This document shows positions 27,701 through 40,387 of a DNA stretch of 64,000 nt, piece after piece. Within the stretch, counting starts at the first letter, position 1. Each line of letters starts with the position of its first letter. Made by a program: the position numbers and the translations under genes. The notes under the pieces were generated by a model. It did not search any database, was not told the origin of the DNA, and was given only the letters and a program-made list of their open reading frames with translations. This DNA comes from Tetranychus cinnabarinus (lineage: Eukaryota; Arthropoda; Arachnida; Trombidiformes; Tetranychidae). The DNA lies in contig WHVY01000004.1 of the NCBI GenBank assembly GCA_022266195.1, positions 6,589,501 through 6,653,500 on the forward strand. Reading direction: 5' to 3'.

Positions 27701-30700
27701 ACCAAACTGTCAAGTTTCATCAGAAATGTTTGAACTCAACATTTAACTCAATCTAAATTTACCAGAATCAGCTTCAAATTATGGCCTTTCTAACCGTTCT
27801 TGCTACAATAATAATGCAAAATAATGCGAAAGTTGAATTTTAACCCAAAGCTAACCAGTTTTGTCGGTTAAATTTGGAGTGAAATAAGTGAAAACCAGAA
27901 AAGGTTAATTTTATGATTGACGAGAAGAGGCAACCCAAGATGTTTACTAGTCACTTGGAGGTTGCCTTTCATCGCATTGAATGGATAGCTAATGTAACCA
28001 CAGACTCACGTAACTCATTACACATTATAATCTCGTCTTTAATATAACATTTGCTTAACTCATCGAGTCACTGAAAAGATTTAATGAAATGACAGTTAAC
28101 CTTTAATATCATGTTAATAATGTAATGTTTACCTTTATTAGTTGATATTAGGCTTTTTTTCATATTCAAACTCCAACATTATGATTATGCCAAAAATGTC
28201 TACTTTTCAACACAACAGACTAACACAATGTTTTAGATTATGTTTGTTCAACTCTTTTCTTTCCTCACTTCGTGTGCTTTCATGTTAAATATACCTGTTT
28301 CTTGTTGTTAATATTCATGTATTACTACTAGTAAGGTCATGATAACATGTTGACAGTTTAATGTAAATTTTTGTTCACCTTCTTGACTTTCATTTGGCAA
28401 AACCCAAATGAATATATTATAACCCTGATTTGATGTTCAACAAACAAGTTGACTTTTCCTTTCCTTGTAACCCTTCTTGTACCATTAGTAAAACAGTTGA
28501 AGTATTGAAGCATAATTTTGTCAACATCATTTTTCATTTTCCAATATGAATATTTTATCCCATGAAACTGACCAAACGTTAAGGAAATCAAACTTTTCCT
28601 TCAACACCTTTTTTCTCAAACAAATGTAAATACATCAAACCTTTTAGATGTTTCACTTTTTGGTCAAGATTGCTTTTGTGTTGCAAAACAAACTTGACCA
28701 TTTTGTCCGGTGTTTACCCAAAAGCTCAATGAATTTATCTTTAAGCTTACACATGAAGCTTAACTCTTGATTACAGTAAAACTTCAGGATAAATGCTCTT
28801 CAGTTCATTGTTTAGTTTCATTTCAATTATCAATTGACACAAAAATAGTTCATGAATGTTATTCAATTGTATTACTTGAATCTTGAGTCTTTTGTAATTT
28901 TAATGCTTCATAATTGTCAACTTTGATTTACTTGTAACAGTAAATTTTGTGTTTTTTTCACCTTTTCATTTACTTCTATGATTGTTAGTAATACATAAAA
29001 GTTGATATTACATTTATCATGATTATTATAGCTGTGAACATTGGAGGATTTGCAGGGTGAAAAAACAGATCAAATATATTAACCGATATATTAATAGCAT
29101 AAGCTAATTGAAAAGCATGAAAAACTCATGTTATAATCATTAAACATTTTTGTTGTTGTTCACCATCAACTTAAGGTTAACTTGCTCTAGATAATTATTT
29201 TAATTAAATGTTCATTTAATTGAAACCTTTTTCCTGTAGTTAATCAATTTTATAACATTTTAATGAATCAACTTGAACTAAGCCAAGGGTTTATCATCAA
29301 AATTATAATGGCTTGTAATCGTTTTCAGTAAAGAGAGCAAAGATTTAACTCAAACTGTTTTTCAATCTTTAATCTGTCAAGTTGAAGATGCTTCAGTTGA
29401 TTTGGTTTAATTAGGTTCATGATTTTATTGAAATTAACATTTTACATAGAAGAATTGTGGATTCACAATTCATAGAATCTTTCTGTTTCAGAATTAGTTT
29501 TCATTTCGATAAGACAATTTATTTATTAATTTGTTAGGGAATCTCAGTATTAAAATGTGACGTGAGTCTTTGGCCACATTAGCTATCCATTCAATGCGAT
29601 GAAAGGCAACCTCCAAGTGACTAGTAAACATCTTGGGTTGCCTCTTCTCGTCAATCATAAAATTAACCTTTTCTGGTTTTCACTTATTTCACTCCAAACT
29701 TAACCGACAAAACTGGTTAGCTTGGGGTTAAAATTCAACTTTCGGGTTATTTTGCATCATTATTGTGACAAGAATTGTTAGAAAGGACATTTTATGATTA
29801 AAGTTGATTTGATTGTTTAGATTGTCTTGAAAGCAGTTTTTATCATAAAATTGAGAGTGTTTTTTGGAGTTTTTTCAAGGAGTTGGTAAGCTTATAACTG
29901 GTCATTTTTGTTATTAAGGTTGATTTGACTCTAATAAACATATCCATTGGGTTGGATTGAAAGCTTTGAATTGATGTTCATCGTGAAAGTGAAAATTTTT
30001 TACAGTAAAAATAATTTCTCATGATTGCTGGGAGTTGTAATTTAATTTTGTTTTTTTACGCCATTCACTTTACTTTTCTTGATTCAATTAATCTTTTCCG
30101 TTAACTATCACTATTAGTTGATTAACATGGGAATTTGTTGGAATGAATATTATGAAAATGAGAAAAGCTCTGAAGATGGAGTAATGATAAATTTTGGATC
30201 GTGTTAACAATTAAATATCTTAATTTCAATTCATTTTGTTTTTTTCATATTAACGTTAACACTTGTTTACCAGCTATATATCATTTTGAACCTTTCATGT
30301 TGACTACATTTGCTGATAACTCTGTGTAATCAGTTTGAATATATTTGAATATCAGTGAAACCTCTTAAGTATTATCATTCATGGTAAATTATATTTCAAA
30401 TGAAAGCTTTGATAACAATAATATTATACAAGATGATTCAGGGAGAGAAGAAAATTCATTTTTCTTTTCCCTTTTACTTTTTTTTCTTCTTCCTCTTCTT
30501 TCCATTCAGCTTTTCCCAAAAGTGCAAATCAAGTGAAATTATAATTTCTTTGTTGATGTTTGTTGCCCGATAATTTACAAGATGAGATGAAATGATTTGT
30601 GTGTTCATCTTGTTTTTAGAGAGTAATTTATATTCATGATGATTTTCATCTAGTAATTCAGTCTCTCTTTGCTAGATAATAATAATATTTTATTAATATC

Positions 30701-33700
30701 AACATGATGAGCAGGGAGAAAAATTTGAGCCCTTGTTTGTTATCACTGAATGAGTGAAAAAATTTGTTATTGGTAAGTCAATTTGATAGAAGACTTGTCA
30801 ACAAGAGTTAATTTTTTGTTGAAAAAATCAACAACTGAAAAAGGGGTAAAAATGGCGATTTAAACATGAAAGTGACAGTTTTTTTTGTTGATGGTGAAGA
30901 GGTGGATGAAATTGATAAACAAAAATTGTTGAAATCTCCTTTGAGGTTAAACAATATAGATGATTATGGTGATAATGATGCATGAGAGAAGAGTCAAGTT
31001 ATGAACAATAAACAAAGCATAATTTGAATAACGCACAAAATGTGTTGAGCTTTAGCCGAGCTGTTAATTTATTTACTGCAACTCTTTATGCTTTTTCATT
31101 GTCTTTTAGGCTTTTTAAGCTTTCTAGGCTTTTCTCTGTCTCCCTCTGTCTCTGTTTAATCGTTTTTGTCTTTCTTTACCTTCTGCTTGCTTTAAATGAA
31201 TCTGTTAAACGTTCAACTCTTTATCGATAATTAATTAAATAATTACTGTCTCCAATTGATTTTGTTTCATTATGTTTCAATCTTGTTAACTCTTATCAGA
31301 AAAGTCAGTTTTCTTGGTGTAAGTTTATTTAGATTTGTCGTTCATTTCATGTAACCACCATTTGTTATTTGTGCTTTGTCATCATTTTTCATTCGTTTTT
31401 TATTTTTTCTTTGTATTTAGCTGCTCCTAAATGGATATTAAAACCATTGGAAAGATATTCAACTATACGTGGTTCAAAGGTTTTGATGAATTGCCAGGCT
31501 GAAGGAATCCCACCTCCGGTTTATCAATGGAAAAAGGCTCGTAGATTGGAATCTTCAGCTTCAAATGAGTTAATTGGTATCGTCAGTGGACCTCATATTC
31601 ATGTTTTAGAGAATGGTTCGCTGGCTATAATTGATTCCACCAAAGCTGATGAAGGTGATTATGTTTGCGAGGTTACCAACAACAAGGGACCCTCTTTAAC
31701 ATCTATATCACGCCTTGAAGTCCATGATCCGGTGCATTTTACCAAATCCTATGAGCTGGTCAAGGTTGAAGCTGGTCTTAAAGCTGAAATTATCTGTGAT
31801 CCATTGGGTGACCAGCCAATTGAAATAAATTGGAATCGAGTAGCTTCATCACCAACAGTAGCCTCGCCTTCATCGTTACCAGTGACTTTAACAAACGATG
31901 ATCGACGATTAGCAGGTATTCTTGGTATCAATGGTGTCAATGGGATGAAAATTGGGCGAGAATTGATTCCTTCAAGTTCACATCATTCATTTTTATCATC
32001 ATCGAGATTTCAAATTAATCAAGATGTTAATGGAAACAGAGTAATATCCCATGTAACCCTAGATTCTCCTCTTGTAGAAGATTCAGGTACATTTATTTGT
32101 ACTGCCAGCAACTCTTATGGTAAAGCTGAGAAAACAGTCCATTTGATTGTCCAAGGTCCACCTCGATCTCCGCGCAATTTAAGATCAGTTGAAGTAGCAA
32201 GTCGTGATATAACCATTGCTTGGGAAGCTCCTGATGATGGTAATAGTCCTATTCTTGATTATCTAATACAATATACATACAATAATGGTGAGTTTATTAA
32301 GTGAACATTTCTTCTTTTCTCCTATTTTTCTTGTTCCTCTTTTTTTATCTTCCTCCTTGTTACCTTGAACAGTTCTTTTCATCTATCATCATGAAAGTCA
32401 TTCTTTGTTCTGACCTCACTTCTCATTCTCCCTTTCATCATCATCATCATCTTTCTTTGGCTATTATATTTAACATCATTTGCTTCTTTATTCCTTCTTG
32501 TTCTTAACAATACTCTGAAATTTTTGGTTTTTCCTCTTTTTTTATCCTTTCGCATTTTCATCTATTCCCTTGTTAAACTTCCTTTTTATCGTCATCATTA
32601 TCATCTTGCTCAGTCCCTATGGTAAAGATGAAAACTTAATGCTTCGTTTGTTTTCTTAGACTGTTAACTAAATTTTTTTTATTCAACTTTTCCTGATTGT
32701 ATTTGTTTCGCATGTTTCTGGTTAATTTTGGCTAAAATATCATCAAAGGATGATATTATTGTTTTCAAAACTCGTTTACATTTGATTAAATTTAAATGAG
32801 AAGTATTAAGTTGCATTAGGAAATGAGCAGAGTTTTAATTTTCTTGAAACCTGATTAGTTGAACAAAAAAATATTCCTGAGCTTTTAATGAAAGAACCAG
32901 TATTACCTCTCTCAATCTTACTTTCTTGATTCTATTATTTGGATTAACTATGTTAACGTTGATTTAATGATCTAATAACTCAAAAATAATAAGATTAATA
33001 TACTTTGACTTTGAGCAAGCTTATAAATTAGCAATGCTTATTGAAATATCCTTTCCATCATGCAATTTGATTGATGATATTGTTTAATTATAACTATCAC
33101 ACGAAACCAATCGTTAACTTGAACGATTATTGAAATCATTTTTTTACATTGATCTTTCATCTCATAACATCACTAATTCCTCTCTAAAGGTATTTGGACC
33201 AATTCATTTGAAACAACCTCAGTGAATCCTAAGGAGTGTACAGCGTTGATTTCAGGCCTTTTACCCGAGACAATTTATCGGATTCGAGTATTGGCTCAAA
33301 ACACATTTGGACGAAGTGAACCCAGTGATGAGATAACTGTACGAACTGAAGAAGAAGGTAAAAAATTGAATATCATTTCAATTCAACAATTTACTAATCT
33401 TATTCTTTCTATTGTGTTACAGCGCCTGGAGAAGCTCCAAACAATGTGCGGGTTGAATCTATAAGTTCACAAACATTGAAAATTATTTGGAACAACATTG
33501 GAAAAACCAGGAAAATTGAAGGTTACCATATTGGCTATAGACAGGTCCATGGTTTCAATTCAATGAGGGATACCTTTAACTTCAAATCAATGAGCTTGAA
33601 TGAAACTTTGCGACAATTTGATGAACTACAATATCAACTGAGTGATCTCAAGAGAAATACTAAATATGGTCTTGTTATTAGGCCATATAACAAAAAAGGT

Positions 33701-35948
33701 CCAGGAGTTACTTCAGAAGAAGTTTTTGCTCAAACACTTGAATTTGGTAAGCAAATTGATCAATGGATTGACAATCGTTCAATTTTATCTAATCGAAAAG
33801 TAATTAAATTCATGATGAATGAAAATTGTCAATCTAAATGGCTTTAGGTTTGATTATCGAAAAAATCTCATCACAATTGCTGAATGCTTTCTCATTCAAA
33901 TTAGATTCGAGGTAAAATGATAGAAACAACTGATTTCATAGATGTTTACTGTTGACGTAATTGTGATAGTTATATGAATGAATTGATTTCATGACACAAT
34001 AATTGGTTTTAGGCAAATAACTGACAGATTATTGATTCATCTATTCACATCTAATCAACTTTCTAATGTTTGTAATCTAAACCTTACTGGACAATAAGTG
34101 TAGTCTGATATTTCAAGTGAGATAATCTAGACAATTAAACACACCAACAACCAACAAAAAAACAACGAAGGGATACCAATGAACAATGTGCTTTTTGATT
34201 GATAAACTTTCAGATTTTTTTTTCTCCTTCACCATTGATTGACAATACATTAACTATTTTGACCATGACTTTAGCTTGATTATCAGACAAACAAAGGGAA
34301 GACAAGAAAAACTGTTAACTTGCATTAACAATGACACAATTCAATTAATGGTGTAAACTCTTCTTCTTTTGTTCCCTTTTCACCTTATATTTTTTTCACC
34401 TCCCCTTTTCTGTTGCCACACCAGATCCTCCGGGAGAGATTCATGTTAGAATTAACGTTGTTACCCATCGATCATTAACTGTGGAGATTATTGAACAAGA
34501 TGAAGTTAACCCAATCAGTGGTTACATTGTTAATTACAAGACCAATGCAGAGGATTGGGAAGAAGTTAAAATCTTGGGTCATCGGAAAAATTTTGTTCTC
34601 GAAGATTTACGCTGCGGAACAAAATATACTGTATCCATTTCTGCTTTCAATAAAGCTGGTCCTTCCCAGGAGAGTCAATTACTTGATATCTCAACTTCTG
34701 GCCATGGTGAGTTGAAGCAGGGAAAATGTTGCTTATTTTTCATATTGATAAATTTAATTTACCAAGTCTGTAAATGCAATTGGAAAAGTGTTGTATTATA
34801 AAATCAAGATTTAAATCATCAACAGACTTGATTTCATCGTTTATTCAATTTGTTTTGTTTGACTCTAGAAGTGTCAATATATTTTAATAATTTTACTTTT
34901 TCTTTCTGCTTAATTTTCAGTGCCTTCACCTGGATCACTAGAATCGTTGTTGACAGTTAATTCAACGAGCGCCTTAATCGATTTAAGTGCCTGGAGTGAA
35001 AATGGTTGTCCCATTTTATCTTTTGTGGTTCAATACAAACTACACTTCCAAACTGATTGGATCATGTTTTCCAATAATATAATGCCTTCACAGAGTAAAT
35101 TAATTATTCCTGACTTGATACCTGCTACTTGGTATGATTTACTTATGATCGCTAACTCTGAACCAGGAACAACAGAGGCTCAATATCTTTTTGCGACTCT
35201 AACTCCAACTGGAGGTAATTTTCTGTTTATGCTTACATTTTCTTCTCCTATTGAATTTCCTTTGTATGATAATCTAATCTTGTTTACCCTTTTTTTGGTT
35301 TTGATATTCAATAGGAACTATTCCTCCAATTTCATCTAACACTTACTCAAATTGGGAATTGAATCTTGGTGATCCTGTGGTATTAGCTCCTATTTTATGT
35401 GCTTTCATTGTGTTCATAGTTATCTTTATTACTATTGCTATTCTTATGTCTACTAAGCACCAGCGAACCGATAACTCTCAAGAGACCTGTAAGTTTCATC
35501 TCATCTCAAAATCTAAGGCCAATTCAAGCCACACGTCTTAAACCAAGTTTAATTGATTAATACTTTTTTCACTTTTACTAAAGATAATACAAATGATAGG
35601 CAGAAAATGGAAAGTTTATCAATGTCTTCCTTCGCTCTTCCAGTCGAGTCTTCAATTGATGGTGAGTTCTTAAAATTTTATATCATTCAAATGAATAATT
35701 GATTGTTTACTAATTTTTCATCCACTTTGATTAATTTAGGTAAAAAGATTTATGAAACTGTTCAACGTAAATCTGGTTACGGATCTTACTACACCTCACC
35801 TTATGCTGCTAATCGTTTGGCATTTTGTGAGCAAGAAGCTTCTCTTACGTCCAATTTGCATCAAATTCAGAGGCACCCAAGAATGGATCCTGACCCTCCT
35901 TATGATGTTTTATTAACTCGAAATTTCCGGCCCAATTCACCTGGTTAA
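24788..35948 (+). CDS. Dscam: Dscam-like receptor, 5' end outside the window
   Basis: This is the 3' part of a Dscam-family homophilic adhesion receptor, 1088 residues in 11 exons: 24788-25204, 26401-26559, 26975-27271, 31421-32287, 33190-33357, 33423-33746, 34425-34706, 34921-35214, 35315-35488, 35584-35661, 35740-35948. All introns are phase 1. Five Ig domains align best with insect Dscam1 Ig5 to Ig9 (for example GPPFVHPMDNIT and HCPYSGYPIESI for Ig6, and APKW...CQAEGIPPP for Ig8). Four FN3 domains follow. The third (DLRCGTKY) matches Dscam1 FN5 and the fourth (WSENGCPIL, LIPATWYDL) matches FN6, so FN3, FN4 and Ig10 are absent. A TIPP juxtamembrane motif and one hydrophobic TM span come next (exon 9). 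The cytoplasmic tail is short, about 110 residues, with YYTSPYA and PPYDVLL tyrosine/proline motifs. Upstream Ig domains and the signal peptide were not found. Exon edges were placed by eye. Confidence 0.9.
27735..28011. repeat. Left arm of a long intronic inverted repeat
   Basis: This segment recurs in reverse complement at about 29560-29830. Positions 27873-27995 match 29698-29576 perfectly over 123 bp. Outside that core, similarity stays high for about 90 bp on the left and then decays with scattered mismatches. The match stops abruptly after GACTCACGT at 28011. Within each arm a smaller hairpin is visible (GGCAACC...GGTTGCC). The arms are 1.55 kb apart, and the intron transcript would form a long duplex. 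Confidence 0.9.
29560..29830. repeat. Right arm of the intronic inverted repeat
   Basis: This is the reverse-complement partner of 27735-28011, with the 123-bp perfect core at 29576-29698. I see no terminal repeats of a known transposon family at the arm ends and no coding potential. It could be a fold-back element, a local inverted duplication or a selected RNA structure. Confidence 0.9.
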
Positions 35949-36750
35949 TCGATATCATTTTTGATTTCTATTGTTACTTTTTTTGGAGAATCTACACGAA
36001 CAAATTATAACAATTGCCATGAACAATCAAAGAATTGACTTCATCTGTAAAATAATTCTCAATTTCAATCATTCACATAAGATTTAACCTGAAAAAATGC
36101 TTGTCAATACCATTAATTTTGTTTTTTTAATGATGTTAATAATTTTTGCCTCTAACAAAATTCAAGTTAGATGAAAACAGATTGTGTCTACTAAAGGTTT
36201 AATCAAAAACCTTGTGTCCAAATAAGTAATCAAATACCAAAGATTTACATTCATATAGCCATTAAAAGGGTTAATTAGCGTTAATCAATGTAATAAGCCA
36301 ATAATATAGACTACATTGAGAATCGTTAATGCCCAAAATCGGAGCTCAAATAGGTTAAATTTTAAAGTTTAAATTTCAAAAACTGGTGATCAATGATTAA
36401 ATTAGGTTATGTATAATGAACCTAAACAACTCGTCAACAAGTTCTTAATGCCAAAATTTTGTAATAAAAATACTCATTTTAAACACTTAATGATTTGTGT
36501 CAAATTATTATTTATTCATTGATAACAAAACAGTGCAGAGTAAATATCTTGATCATTATGCTAAGAACATAAACATTCTTATCAACGAATAGCAAATTCA
36601 CATATTCACGTTCACGTTAGTTCTGTTGAAAAAATTGAGCCATTTGAATAACATGAAATTTTTTTTAATAAATAAATGTAATTGGAAGATCTAATTCCAA
36701 TAATGGTTCATACAAAAATTTAATTTAACAGCTAAAATATCACTATTGTC
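35949..36750. other. Intergenic between the convergent Dscam and TRMT10-like copy 1
   Basis: AT-rich, with no gene. It should hold the 3' UTRs of both convergent genes. I did not assign poly(A) signals with confidence, since AATAAA-like strings occur by chance in this composition. Confidence 0.6.
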
Positions 36751-38149
36751 TCAAGGTTTCACCCTTTTGGTGTATCTCCTTTCATTTGACTGCAACTTCT
36801 TGAATCGTAATCTTTGTTCTTGTTCGAGTTCCTCTAAAGTTTTTATTCGGTGAACATCAATACCTTGACTAACAGCCTCCTTAATATCGCCAAACTCTTT
36901 AAAATGCAATAATATGGAAACACATTCTCGTATTTCCAAGGATTTTGCACCTCTCATTGCTCTAAAAGGCAAAAATGATAACGGGAAACGGTAATTTGGT
37001 ATTTTTAATGAGCTTGCTTTCTTGAATGAATGAGGAGCAGTTGATCTAATTGATAAACCACCAATAATGTAAATGGCATCATTGTCGTATTCACAAAGAT
37101 CTTTGTCAGAATGAGGTGTAAGATAAATTAATTTCTGATCTTTGTACAGCTCAGTGAATGTCTCTTCGTGAAAACTCAAACTTGGAAGCAAAGTTGATAA
37201 GCATTCTTTCTTATGTCGATCCAAAAGTTCCCTTAACATAGCATCTCTTAATCCGGTTACTACGATGTTGAAAGGTGAAGAGGCACTTCGATTTAAAGCC
37301 ATAGCCTTTTGTAAGTCGAAAATTATTCTTTTGGCATCTCCAACAGTATATTCATAATCACAATCAATCAAGATTTTCTGGCCATAAAGAAAAGCAGCTA
37401 ATAGATTGGGAATAAAGGAGCAACGGTATTCGAGATGGCGAAGTCTTGTGAAGTGACTATTTAACCATTCACCATAAATAGGAGCTCCTGTCAGAGGATC
37501 GAATTTCAATCCCATAGTTGGTGATAGTCCTTTGTCAATCATGTTTTGTAATTCATTGTAAGATAATGATTTAGGCTTTAGAGATTTCATCTTTTTCTTG
37601 TATTTCAAGTATATTTCTTTTTCTGATAGTTTTTTGAATCGATTTTGCCAAAAATCACGAGGCATCTTCATTAACTCGACCATCTGATTGATTTTGATTG
37701 TTGACGGAATTTCACCATTGTCAAATTTTTGATATTCGTAAAGAGAAAGAATTTCTTTAATAATCTTTTCATCGTCACTGTTTTTAATTAGTTCTCTGAA
37801 CGATTCCACAGTCAATTCTTTATATATTACATCCATGAAATCATCTTCGTTGCTTGAATCGCTATGATGCCGTATTATTTGAAAATTGAAACATTGACTA
37901 GAGCTTTTTAGATAGCACATGAGAGATGGTGAAAAGGACGAAACTTGGTAGGCAAAGCAAGGTAATGTAGATGATTTAGTGAGTGAAAATTTTGATGAAC
38001 TTAGCGAACATATTCCCTTCCTGGAAGAAATCTTGAACGACATCGGCAAACTCAAAATCCTACAAAAAAATACAAAAAGAGTATTAATGTCATATTAAGA
38101 TTAAATTGACAATAACAGAGATTTAAATAACTTACCATTTATGTTTCAT
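36751..38149 (-). CDS. TRMT10C: TRMT10C/MRPP1-like protein, copy 1 (likely catalytically altered)
   Basis: Member of the TRM10 SPOUT methyltransferase family. The match is to the mitochondrial form, which methylates purine 9 of tRNAs and scaffolds protein-only RNase P. The coding sequence has two exons: 38149-38136 (ATGAAACATAAATG) and 38059-36751, giving 440 residues that start MKHKWILSLPM. The start is set by the small first exon, because the long frame has no ATG before the fifth codon after TTG. The N-terminus is basic and Ser-rich, as in a mitochondrial targeting peptide. The TRM10 core shows GAPIYGEWLNSH, ILIDCDYE, IYLTPHS and YIIGGL. In the family the last motif continues V-D, with the catalytic Asp; here it reads SIRS, so the Asp appears lost. 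It lies in tandem with copy 2. Mitochondrial role is inferred. Confidence 0.85.
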
Positions 38150-38984
38150 TATGTATTTATGAGCTGCCTTGGAAATAGCATGAAAATCGCAGAGGAAGAA
38201 AATTAAATTACACAATTAACACCATCAACTTATAAAAATAAAAACATGAAACCAGAATGTTGTTTGTAAAGTCTTATTTGTCTACCTCGTTGCTATGGCA
38301 ATTCATATGATTCGCAATTTGAATTCAATTACAGCGGCGCTAGTAAAAGCCGCAGGACTACCAGTCCAAATCTGCACTATTGATTGCATAATAAATTTGA
38401 ATTTTACCCAAAGTTTTCATCTAACAACCAATGACTCTAAAAATTGAACCAAACTCCTCAATTCCGTGGACCTTTAGGTCATAATACACTATTGGCAATA
38501 ATGATAGGGACATCATGTTTTTCTCGAGAAAAAAGGATTGCTCGAGACTTAAAAGGATTTTTAAGCTCATGATGGCTTCATAGGATAATCTGTTGGCCAT
38601 ATGCTGAATTTGACTCAAAAACCTGCCGACTGGAAAAAAGGTCTAATTAACCATGTTCATTAATTTAAAACAAGTTAATTTTCGGAGACTTCTTCTTAAG
38701 TCAAACAAGGCTTAGCGTGAAAAAAGTGAGCTTGCAGACTTTCGTACAACCTTACCTTAGTATAAAAATAAATTCAAAAATATGAAATGATTATTAAACA
38801 TTTCATCATTCAGAGTGGGTTATAATGTTAATAGAAAAGTAATATAAATAAGCGAGATTTTAAGAAAGATCAAAAATTTTTACAGCTTTATTTATCAACA
38901 ACTCTAGTTCGTTCAACACTTGTATGATATTTACACCAATCTGTTACACAAATAACTTACATTTTTAGAAAATTTTCTTTAATT
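38150..38984. other. Spacer between the two TRMT10-like genes
   Basis: AT-rich with no convincing gene. The end near 38100-38170 is the upstream region of copy 1. The 65-residue open frame at 38421-38618 has no domain and is probably chance. Confidence 0.6.
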
Positions 38985-40387
38985 TTAGACGAACTTTGTT
39001 CTGTTCAAAGTCTTATTCAATTCACGAAGACTTCTTTTCAAGATTCTTTCTGTTCTTTGTTTACTTTCAACTTCTAATTCTTCCTTTGTTTTGTAACGAC
39101 AACTATCTACGCCATGGTTTAAGGCAGCACCAATATCTTGATTGTCTTTCAAATGGTCCAAAATTGTAACGCATTCACGTAAAGATAATTTTTTTGATTT
39201 TTTAAAAACAAAATAATAATCCAATGGTAGGCGATAAGCTTTGATTCCTAATGATTTGCATTTAGGAAATGATCCAGCACGATCAAGGGTTGACATAACG
39301 TCAGGTAGACCACCAAGAACATAAACTTTTTCCGGATCATACTTTTTCAATGCATTAGGAGCGTAGGGTGAAAGGTAAATGATATCATCCTTTGGAAATA
39401 AATCCATAAAATTTTGCTCAATCATCTGAGCACCCAGATAGCCAAGTTCAGGATCATTAGAAATCATTGTTTGTTTCATAGTCTTTTTACATGCCTCACT
39501 GAACGGGCCAGTTAGCATAATGTTGAATGGAAAGGTTTGTTTAGAAACCGCTTTGATTGCATAGAAAATATCCCAAACGATCTTTCTTGTTTCGATTATA
39601 GAAAGTTCATAATCACAATCAATGACTAATTTAGGACCAAACATGTAACCCGTAATGAGATTATTTTCAAAACTATGTTGAAGCTCGGATTTGCGGAGCC
39701 GCAAAAAATGTGAGTTGAGCCATTCACCATACAAAGGTGCGCCTGTTGTATCGTCAAATCTTACACCCATAATTTGTTGTCTACCAGCGGCTCTTTCGAC
39801 TTCTAAATGTGGGTGACGCTCTGGAAATGGTTGTGGTGGTTTATTCCGCCGCTTTTCCCTATTCAATTCACGATTTAATAGCAGGTTAAAAGTTTTTTCA
39901 CGCTTATTGTGACTCAGCTGTAGCAGCAATTCCATATTTTCAACTGTGAGTGTTGAAGGCACAAAACCGGTCTCAAATTTGAGCAACTCGTAGCTATATA
40001 AAATGTCTCTAATCGAATTTTCATCATCCTCGTTTTTAATTAGCTCTTTAAACATATCAACAGTTAATTCTTCATATTCAATATTGGGTAAAATATCGTC
40101 ACCATCACTAGAGTTGCTGCATTGCCTTGTAAATTGTAAACTTGAGCAAACTTGACTAGTCCTGCAGTTTGTATGAAATATAAATGATGCCTCGAAAAAT
40201 GGAAGTATAGATGATTTAGTGAGTAAAAATTTTGATGAACTTAGTGAACATATTCCCTTCCTGGAAGAAATCTTGAACAACATCGGTAAACTCAAAATCC
40301 TACAAATAAAAATACAAAAGGAATATTAATGTCATATTAAGATTAAATTGACAATAACAGAAAAAGAACTTACCATTTATGTTTCAT
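38985..40387 (-). CDS. TRMT10C: TRMT10C/MRPP1-like protein, copy 2
   Basis: A tandem paralogue of copy 1. Exons are 40387-40374 and 40299-38985, giving 442 residues with the same MKHKWILSLPM start split across the same intron. The core motifs are GAPLYGEWLNSH, LVIDCDYE, IYLSPYA and YVLGGLPD. The Asp after GGL that the family uses in catalysis is kept, though preceded by Pro instead of the usual Val. The downstream YRLPLDYY and LSLRECVTIL also fit the family. The region around residues 140-160 is basic (REKRRNKPPQP). The core shares roughly 40% identity with copy 1 by eye, while the first 30 or so residues and the intron are nearly identical. This copy is the better candidate for the working mitochondrial RNase P methyltransferase. 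Confidence 0.87.

Larger units (their letters stand above)
27272..31420 (+). other. Large Dscam intron between the Ig7-like and Ig8-like exons
   Basis: This 4.1-kb intron has donor GTAAGC and acceptor TTTGTATTTAG and is the longest intron of the visible gene. I found no alternative Ig cassette in it: its open frames lack the Ig Cys/Trp/YxC pattern. It carries two facing copies of a roughly 270-bp sequence, listed separately. Confidence 0.75.

Noticed and set aside
28012..29559. Search for an alternative Ig cassette exon in the loop between the inverted repeat arms
   Set aside because: No frame shows the Ig Cys, Trp and YxC pattern with phase-1 splice sites.
33747..34424. Search for a missing FN3 or Ig10 exon between FN2-like and FN5-like exons
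   Set aside because: The interval is AT-rich with stops in all frames and no FN3 signature.
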